Origin: Pteria penguin
Lineage: Eukaryota > Mollusca > Bivalvia > Pterioida > Pteriidae
Length of the DNA: 64,000 nucleotides
Reading direction: 5' to 3'
Assembly (NCBI GenBank): GCA_035048485.1
Contig: CM068585.1
Location: 59,027,618-59,091,617, forward strand
The notes below the pieces were generated by a model, which was given only the letters and a program-made list of their open reading frames with translations, ran no database searches and was not told the DNA's origin. Both the position numbers and the translations under genes were made by a program. Each line of letters starts with the position of its first letter. Positions within the stretch are counted from its first letter, which is position 1. Shown here in pieces: positions 57,801 through 64,000 of the stretch.

Positions 57801-60800
57801 CATGTTTCTTCGTAACCACCCGTTCCTCTGCTTTCTACCTTTTTACCTCAGCAACGAGTAGCTTTTAAAAAACTGCTCCAATTCTCTTAAGCCGCACAAA
57901 CACTTTGTGCGCATGCGTCCATATTTTTAGATAAGCACTGCTTTGGTGCGCCAATAACGACAGCATTCTATTTGCATAAACGTTTCTTCAGGCGGAAGGT
58001 GTTGCAACTGTCCGGTGGTGTGGACCACCCTGGCACCATCAAGTGGGACCTTGCTCTCTGCCTGTTATTAGCTTGGATCGTCGTGTATTTCTGCATTTGG
58101 AAGGGCATAAAATCCTCCGGAAAGGTGAAGCTTTGTGTCGGATTTTTGGCAGACCTCATTTTGAGGCTTCCATTATCCACGACACCATAATAATATAGAA
58201 AACTGTTTACAAATTATTTTTTTCTTTTTCACGACCCGGCTTAGAAGGCATCTTGGAAATATTTATCTATTATATAATTCATGTCTCCTTTCTCGAGCAG
58301 GTACTCCATAATGTGCCAAGACCACGTCTTGAGTACTGTTTTTGCAACGTTGGACTTTTTATCTTTACATTTCAGAATTTTTGCTTATAAATTTTATCAT
58401 TAACTTAATAGAATTAAAGTAAAGATAATTGGTAAGAGTAATCAGCTATAAAAATATAAACACCCAATCTTCTGTTAAAAGTAAAGCTGTGTTAAATAAT
58501 TTCTGAAAGATAAATGAAATGTAAATGAGAAATATCATAAGTTGTTTCACTTTATGATCGAACACTCCCTTTTTGATAGGTAATGTATTTCACTGCCACG
58601 AGTCCGTACATTTTGATGTTCGTGTTGCTGATCCGTGGGGTAACTCTAGACGGGGCGTCAGAAGGAATCAAATTTTATCTTTTGCCAGACTTCGCCAAGT
58701 TGCAGGATCCACAGGTAAGTCTATCTGAGATCCATCCTGGCATTTTACCAGGTTAACGTAATCAACATCGGTATATGTTTCAAAGTCATCACGACCCTAA
58801 GGTCGATACTGGTGGACTGTCAGCTCCCGAGGGCATCATGAGTCCAGTATTCAGTGTCCCTGTACTGACTCATGACATATACTTGAAACATATAATATTG
58901 TAAATTATTAATTATGATTTTAATTCATTATAAAAATGTAAAGTATTTTGAAAAGTGTCATTCATTTATTTTGTTTTACGAGTGTTTGCACTTACTGTAA
59001 AGTCACGTTGGTACTTAATTTGCTTTAAATTAATTGGACAGTTTTGAACTTGAACACCACTTAAGAAACATTATTGATCTGAACGCGCACCTGCTGTACT
59101 AAATTAATGTCAGTATATAATGTAGCAGTATTATTTACATTGCCTTCGTTTCAACTCGGGAGTCGCCCTCTTGTCCTAGGCGCCTTATCTCTCAATCTTA
59201 TGATAATCCTTGTATTCACTCACCATATCCATTCTACCTATGACGTTTGCTCTCCCTTTTAACTTTCGTCATTCAATTGCTTCTGTTTGACATACAAATC
59301 AACATCCTTATCATCTTTAAAAATCAAGACATGAGATGTTTGGTTAACCCATCTGTCATTCCCATTTATCAGGACCTTCTCAAGACGAACCTATGACGCC
59401 GGGACATTTGTGTTTCACAAACACATCTTGAAACATCCTCGGTCATTGATCTGGACATCACGACATATGTTGCTTTAAAACATAGGTCATGGCATAAACA
59501 AATAAGCAAATCATATCTCTGTAAACACGGATTTCTTCCAAGTGACTCGAGTAATCTAGAACTGCTGCATCAGCTTGCCGATTCTGTATCGATTTATTCT
59601 GTACATACGATGAGAAACGAGGCAACATGGAAAGGAAATAAAAAACCATATTTCTGTCTGCATTTTGAATTGTGTCAGTGTCGCGTTTGTTGATCGGAAA
59701 TGAAACTCGATGTTATCGAAATATAGGAGCCAATTTATATCGAACTGGGGTCCATTTCTATCGCTCTACTGTCAATGTTCTATTGGTATTGAGAGCCAGT
59801 TTTTGTGTTGCTTCCCATGTCTATTATATCGGGAGCCATTAAAGTAGATGGTAGATTAGTTAGGAAGACAGATCGTCAATATTCTGGAGTCCTGCCAGTT
59901 ACATTAGCAAAGTAAACTAAATAACAAGAAAAAAATCCTCAAGTATGGTTTCTCTATGTTACGTAACATAAAATGCTATAAGGAAAACATAATTCTGATC
60001 AGATTGTACTAACCGCAACGAATGTGATTTAATGCATATTTGTAACATTAAAAGCATGTGACAAAGACGTTCCTTTCGTGCCGAGAGTAATAGTGGACAA
60101 ACAGATAGTGTCCATGTGTATTTGGGGGGGGGGGGGGGGGGGGGGGTTATGGCTCTTCCATATCCATCTGCCTCCCTTATCCGATCCTCATAACTTCCTT
60201 GTCTCCCACCCAAAAATGTGTCCTCGATTTTTTCTCTCTCAAATATCTAGCTTTTCTTCCTTTCATCCCCATACTCTTTTCTCTTAATTCCTTCATACAT
60301 TCTCTGTCCCTTCCCTCTATGGCCATCTCTACTTTGACGGAATCTTTAAGGTGGTGCGTAGAAACTTTCTTCAGCCGAACTGCTAGGGGGTTCGGGTGTT
60401 AATCCTGTACATGCTTCTGATTTTCCTGTGTATTAACACAAGACGACTAATAGAGGTATAGTCCGATATGTCAGACCAGGGCATGAGATTTGATTACACC
60501 GCTGCATAGGCGGATCTAGTAATTTTTGAAAAGGGGGAGGGTTGCTGTTTCCTATGACTGATGTTTAGCACTATTCGGTAAGGAAAGGAGGAGGGGGTTG
60601 TTCAGCCCTAAAATGGTCGAAAATGGCCTTTTTGGGGTTAAATTTCCCGATCAAAAGGGGGGGGGGGCAGAAGAGGGTGCAAACCCTCTAAATCTGTCAT
60701 GCTCTGACTGTAGGTAACATGTAAAATACGCAAGTACGAATGTTTTATAACTGAGTCAGTGTCAACAACTTTCATCCTTACACCACCACGTAGCGTATAG

Positions 60801-63800
60801 ATATTACTGTACGTGTTCTTCCGCGCGATAAATCATGCACTTCCTTGTGAGAATAAAGAGTGTTCTATGCTTATGGTGGATCCCAGATGTAGACTGAACG
60901 CTGGGGTGTCCGTGGTGGATCCAGGTGTAGACTGAATCATGAAATGTCTGAGAGGGATTTAGGTGAAGATTGAATCGTATAATATATATTGGGAATTTAG
61001 GTGTAGTCTGAATCGTAGAATGTATATGAGAGATTTAGGTGTAGACTAAATCATGAAATGTCCACAGTGGGATTTAGGTGTAGACTGAATCATGAAATGT
61101 ACACATTGGAATTTAGGTGTAGACTGAATCATGAAATGTCCACAGTGGGATTTAAGTGTAGACTGAATCATGAAATGTCTACTGTGGGATTTAGATGTAG
61201 ACTGAATCATGAAATGTCCACATTGGGATTTAGGTGTAAACTGAATCATGAAATGTCTACTGTGGGATTTAGGTGTAGACTGAATCATGAAATGTCCACA
61301 GTGGGATTTAGGTGTAGACTGAATCATGATATGTCTGAAAGGGATTTAGGTGTAACCTGAATCATGAAATGTCCACATTGGGATTTAGGTGTAGACTGAA
61401 TCATGAAATGTCCACTTTGGGATTTAGGTGTAGACTGAATCATGAAATGTCCACATTGGGATTTAGGTGTAGCCTGAATCGTAGAATGATTGATTGATTG
61501 ATTATTGTTTTACGTCACACTACGAATATTTCACGTATATGGTGACGGCATCTGCCTGATGCAGAGCATACAAATTTTGACCTTTGCAACGGACCCACCC
61601 GAAGCAGTGAGGGATCTTTAACGTGCCATGCATACCACGACACGGGGCCTCGGTTTTTACTGTCTCATCCGAAAGACATGACACCGGCATGAGCAGAGCG
61701 TGACCCGAACCCCGGCCTCCCGATCAGGAGTCCGACGCGATACCACTAGGCCACACCGGCTTGAATCGTAGAATGTATATGGGAGATTTAGGTGTAGACT
61801 AAATCATGAAATGTCCACAGTGAGATTTATGTGTAGACCGAATCGTCCGTGATGGATAGAGGTGTAAGTTTTTTTCATGGATTAAGATGATGCGTTTGTT
61901 TGTATGTTTGTTTGTTTGTTTCTTTGGATCCTGTTGTTACATCACACCAAGATTATTGCACTTATATGGTGCCAGTATGTGCCCTATGCAACGCATAAAT
62001 GCAGCAAACTCACCCGAGGCAGTGAGGGATCTTTCACTTGCTACGCCTACCGTGACACGTGACTTCGCTTTTCACTGCCTCATCCGAAAGACACCAACAC
62101 CGACGAGTTACCGGCGAGAGTCAATCCCGGGCCCTCACTGTCACGCGACGAGCACCTAACCAATGAGCTACGCCGGCTGGAATATAGATGAACATTTAGT
62201 ATGAACATTCCATTGCAGATCTAGGTTTATGGTGAACCGTAAACAATAGATCACCTTAGCCTGGTTTGTCTTTATAATCGATATCCTCCTCTCAATGTAA
62301 ACCTCTGATTAGGTTTTTGAAATTAGTATCGAATTATTTCCCCTTTCTTCGAAACTTGATATCATTTCTCAATTTTCAATCTTCGTAAGAAGGCCTGTAG
62401 TATCCATGTTAAATTCTGTAATACTAGTGTAAATACGACAGCCCTGATGTTCATGGATAGATGTTGTATGTATGGGGTCTAAGTGTGCCAAAGTGATGTC
62501 CTAGAACACATTGTAGCTTAACAACACATACTTGGTGGTTCATTGGGCTAAAGTAATACCTTTGAACCTACTGTAGGCCCTTGGTGGGCTAGTGATGTCT
62601 TAGAACTCACTATAGCCTCTCAACAGATCCTTGGTGGCCCAGTGGGCTAGTGATGTCTTAGAACACACTGTAGCCTATCATCATGCCCATGGTGGTCCAT
62701 TGGGCTGAAATTATGTCCTAGAACTCACTGTAACCCCTTAACTGGCCGTTGGTAGCCCAGTGGGCTGAAGGTATATCCTGGAACTCACTGCAGCCGCTCA
62801 ACAGGTCCTTGGTGGCCCAGTGAAGTGAATTAAGTGATGACCTTGGAGATTCAATGCACGAAAGCGCTGTACTGTAAACCCATTGTAATGTTTCAAATAT
62901 CTGTTGTTTTGTCAGGTGTGGGTAGATGCTGGTACACAGATTTTCTTCTCCTATTCCATCAGCTTGGGCACCTTGACAGCTCTCGGCAGTTACAATAGGT
63001 TTAAACACAACTGCTACAGGTAAGAGTTCTTCCTTGCCCTTGCTAGATGTCAGTGGGTAAATGTGATTATATGCTTATTAATTCAATTCATTTGTAATTC
63101 TTCCATATGAATTTTAAGTTTAATATGAAATTGTCATTTCAGTTCACAGTTTTCAGTATCTGCAAAACTCAATTGTTGGTCAAGGGCGAAAATGTTTGTC
63201 TTGTGTCTGCTGCAAAGAAAATTGTCCTTTTTAAAACAAAATATAACCCTGGGGAAATTTGTGTTACATAAAAAAAATTCCTTGAATAACATACATATTT
63301 CAATCATGTGAAGTCCTATTTTGATGAAGGCAACAAAATCAACCTTAAAGGTATGAACTGAAAATCAGGAATCAAACTTGCTTGATATCTATTGCTTTTT
63401 TTCTTTCTTTTTTGTTTTTTTTTTTTTTGGGGGGGGTTGTTCTGTTTTTTTGTTTTTTTTTTTTATTTTCCTTGTTAAACATATTGATTCATTTTAGGGA
63501 TGCCATGATATTCTCAGCAGTCAACAGTTTTACGAGTATCCTTGCTGGGCTTGTTATTTTCTCTGTGCTGGGATTCATGGCGAAGGCTCAGGGAGTCTCC
63601 GTAGACAAAGTAGCAGAATCAGGTATGGTAACTCCGGCATTCACACTGCATCTCTCTCGTTTAGCTGTTGTAATCAATGAAACATGGTCAGAATATATTA
63701 AAATATCTCTAGCTATCTATGGTACTTTTTATGTACCTTCAGAACACAATAACAATCATTGTCTGTTGTACATCTATTTATGTGTATGTCACACCTGTAT

Positions 63801-64000
63801 TCAGTCTTTTCACAGGTAACACATTTCTTCTTCATCAGTGGAATAATATATATATATCAACCAATTCTACAGAAAATCTTCATAGTATAGTAAAATTATT
63901 ATCATATTATATTTTATTATATTTTATCGTATTTTTCATTAGATTCCTCATTTTTTGCTTCCTTTACAGGTCCAGGTTTGGCCTTCATTGCCTATCCCAC
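46578..64000 (+). CDS. SLC6 family Na+/Cl- coupled transporter, GABA/taurine/glycine-like, 5' eight coding exons
   Basis: Plasma-membrane symporter that moves a small amino-acid-type substrate with Na+ and Cl-. Coding exons are 46578-46830, 50402-50533, 54218-54536, 57992-58124, 58580-58714, 62916-63019, 63498-63622 and 63970 onward, all GT-AG and in phase: 410 residues so far, of about 600 expected. Exon 1 has an acidic N-terminus and TM1 with [18 protein letters not shown]. Exon 2 has TM2 ([11 protein letters not shown]). Exon 3 has TM3 and extracellular loop 2 with five N-glycosylation sequons (NGS, NSS, NVT, NVT, NHT) and the paired cysteines. Exons 4 and 5 have TM4 and TM5 ([27 protein letters not shown]). 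Exon 6 has TM6 ([13 protein letters not shown]). Exon 7 has TM7 ([20 protein letters not shown]). Exon 8 begins [10 protein letters not shown]. The Gln and Ser of TM6 and the Ser of TM7 known to bind chloride are present. The substrate is not settled: TM4-TM7 look GABA/taurine-like, TM2-TM3 more glycine-transporter-like. Confidence 0.95.
46831..47070 (+). repeat. 123-bp tandem duplication starting at the SLC6 exon 1 donor
   Basis: GTAAGTCCAAGGCAGTGATG begins at 46831 (the real donor), and GTAAGTCCAAGACAGTGATG begins at 46954. Each is followed by a G run, TGTAGGGTAGAG and GGTAT(G/A)TTGAAC. The second donor is 123 bases (41 codons) on, but an in-frame TGA lies between. Confidence 0.88.
47455..47965. 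repeat. About 66-bp minisatellite in SLC6 intron 1
   Basis: GCTATGCTGTTCGATGACGG then AATACAAAGATACCGTTCTT and TCTTGACAA recur about eight times, more degenerate at both ends. Confidence 0.9.
48129..48236 (+). other. Exon-like open stretch inside SLC6 intron 1, unassigned
   Basis: An open frame reading [20 protein letters not shown], then [15 protein letters not shown], ends exactly at a good donor, AAA|GTAAGTGC. No ATG starts it, no partner exon was found and the family is not recognised. It could be a fragment of a mobile element or another gene. Confidence 0.2.
48854..49128 (+). mobile_element. SINE family A, full-length copy in SLC6 intron 1
   Basis: Head GCCGGTACGGCCTAGTGGAA, B-box GGTTCGACTCC, body TCGGATGAGACAGTAAAAAC, tail AATCAATCAATCAATC. 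Flanks ACATTGTAGGCCA and ACATTGTAGGTCA are target duplications. Confidence 0.93.
49145..49342. mobile_element. MITE copy, CAGGCGCGGATCCAGA-type family
   Basis: It begins TGCGCGGATCAAGACGGGTA and has AAAATAAATAATTTTACGCA and TCATTTGGGGTGGACCCTCT. It ends TTTCTTGATCCGCAACTGG. It lies in SLC6 intron 1. Confidence 0.68.
49582..49690. repeat. Short 19-bp tandem repeats
   Basis: AAAATCATCAGTGTTCCTAC recurs three to four times, followed by ATCTACAAACTA-type copies. Confidence 0.8.
49712..49848. mobile_element. MITE copy, CAGGCGCGGATCCAGA-type family, internally deleted
   Basis: CACGCGCGGATCCAGAGGGG at the left, CTCGACAGAATTTCTAGATC at the right. The central AT-rich part is missing. Confidence 0.68.
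51562..51669. repeat. Foldback with perfect 28-bp arms in SLC6 intron 2
   Basis: Arms 51562-51589 and 51642-51669 are exact reverse complements. A second, inner pair (TTTATATCCCC and GGGGATATAAA) sits between them. No target duplication was identified. Confidence 0.88.
51773..51816. repeat. Tetranucleotide microsatellite (AAAT)n
   Basis: About 11 copies of AAAT/AATA. Confidence 0.92.
53174..53392 (+). CDS. Unassigned open frame of 72 codons, doubtful
   Basis: It starts [20 protein letters not shown] and reads on through a basic then acidic stretch into a G run. It follows an acceptor-like TGTAACAG. No family is recognised and no partner exon is seen. It lies in SLC6 intron 2, same strand. 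Confidence 0.15.
   Translation: MDKNSTARKARKRYVTLTNVIDQTLYILSPRKVNDFVDGGVLDIYTKYDISGFVANNGYWLQGGWGGDGLSI
54550..57960. other. SLC6 intron 3, AT-rich, with degenerate CATATG-like repetition
   Basis: From about 56240 to 56850 the sequence is dense in CATAT, ATATGGTCATAT and CTATGGTC words without a strict period. A (AAAT)n run lies at about 55030. No second gene is evident. Confidence 0.6.
60124..60147. repeat. Homopolymer G run of 24
   Basis: Uninterrupted G run after GTGTATTT, in SLC6 intron 5. Confidence 0.95.
60503..60708. mobile_element. Diverged G-run element with (G)GCGGAT and TAAATC ends
   Basis: GCATAGGCGGATCTAGTAAT at the left and ACCCTCTAAATCTGTCATGC at the right, with internal G runs, resemble the elements at 33385-33592 and 17985-18133. 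Confidence 0.45.
60885..61865. repeat. 39-bp minisatellite, split by a SINE
   Basis: The unit is AATCATGAAATGTCCACATT followed by GGGATTTAGGTGTAGACTG, about 18 copies. It lies in SLC6 intron 5. The 13-codon unit makes open frames on both strands. SINE A at 61489-61761 sits inside it. Confidence 0.93.
61489..61761 (-). mobile_element. SINE family A copy inserted in the 39-bp array
   Basis: Exact flanking duplications TGAATCGTAGAATG at 61475-61488 and 61762-61775 are made of array sequence. Plus-strand order is ATTGATTGATTGATT tail, GGTGACGGCATCTGCCTGAT, CCGAAGCAGTGAGGGATCTT, TCATCCGAAAGACATGACAC and a CACACCGGC head. Confidence 0.95.
61905..62178 (-). mobile_element. SINE family A, older diverged copy
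   Basis: CACCCGAGGCAGTGAGGGAT, CTACGCCTACCGTGACACGT, CTCATCCGAAAGACACCAAC, AGAGTCAATCCCGGGCCCTC and GCTACGCCGGC follow the family order with many changes. Confidence 0.8.
62465..62830. repeat. About 59-bp minisatellite next to SLC6 exon 6
   Basis: Copies contain CCTTGGTGGCCCAGTGGGCT, then GATGTCTTAGAACTCACT and GTAGCCTCTCAACAG, about six times. It ends about 85 bases before exon 6. Confidence 0.9.

Overview
The window is animal nuclear DNA. It is AT-rich, with small spliced exons (GT-AG junctions, mostly 85-320 bp) in long introns, tRNA-derived SINEs, short inverted-repeat elements and a very heavy load of tandem repeats. The gene families and repeat style fit a lophotrochozoan, most likely a bivalve mollusc. 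No species can be named from the sequence alone.

Four genes can be supported. (1) 781-2850, + strand: the 3' end of a nicotinic acetylcholine receptor-type (Cys-loop) subunit, covering M2, M3, the intracellular loop and M4. (2) 6219-11306, - strand: a complete five-exon secreted lipocalin of the apolipoprotein D type, 187 residues when spliced. (3) 19755-20968, + strand: a possible two-exon small protein of 67 residues and unknown function. (4) 46578 to the right edge, + strand: the first eight coding exons (about 410 residues, TM1 to the end of TM7) of an SLC6 Na+/Cl- coupled transporter of the GABA/taurine/glycine group. A non-coding first exon is suspected at about 38395-38482. The four genes have no evident functional connection.

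Between and inside these genes are at least 16 minisatellite arrays. The largest are 13600-15125 (28-bp unit, 613-bp higher-order repeat), 16840-17610 (36 bp), 21855-22950 (45/40 bp), 23370-24500 (34 bp), 28195-29725 (31 bp) and 34035-37495 (24-bp unit, 788-bp higher-order repeat). Nearly all long open frames in the window lie in these arrays and are artefacts of units lacking stop codons.

Two SINE families are present. Family A has a GCCGGC head and an ATCA-type tail. Family B has a TAGTGGTTAAGCGC head. They share a similar 3' end (GACGTAAAAC plus ATCA-like repeats). Two families of short terminal-inverted-repeat elements (CAGGCGCGGATCCAGA type and CAGTGGCGGAT type) and several foldback elements are also present.

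Two patterns stand out. First, tandem duplications that include a splice site occur at four exon boundaries in three unrelated genes: the nAChR M2 acceptor, the nAChR M3 donor, the lipocalin exon 4 donor and the SLC6 exon 1 donor. Second, three separate minisatellites appear to have grown from three different internal segments of SINE family A. Both suggest that short functional or mobile sequences act as seeds for tandem amplification in this genome.
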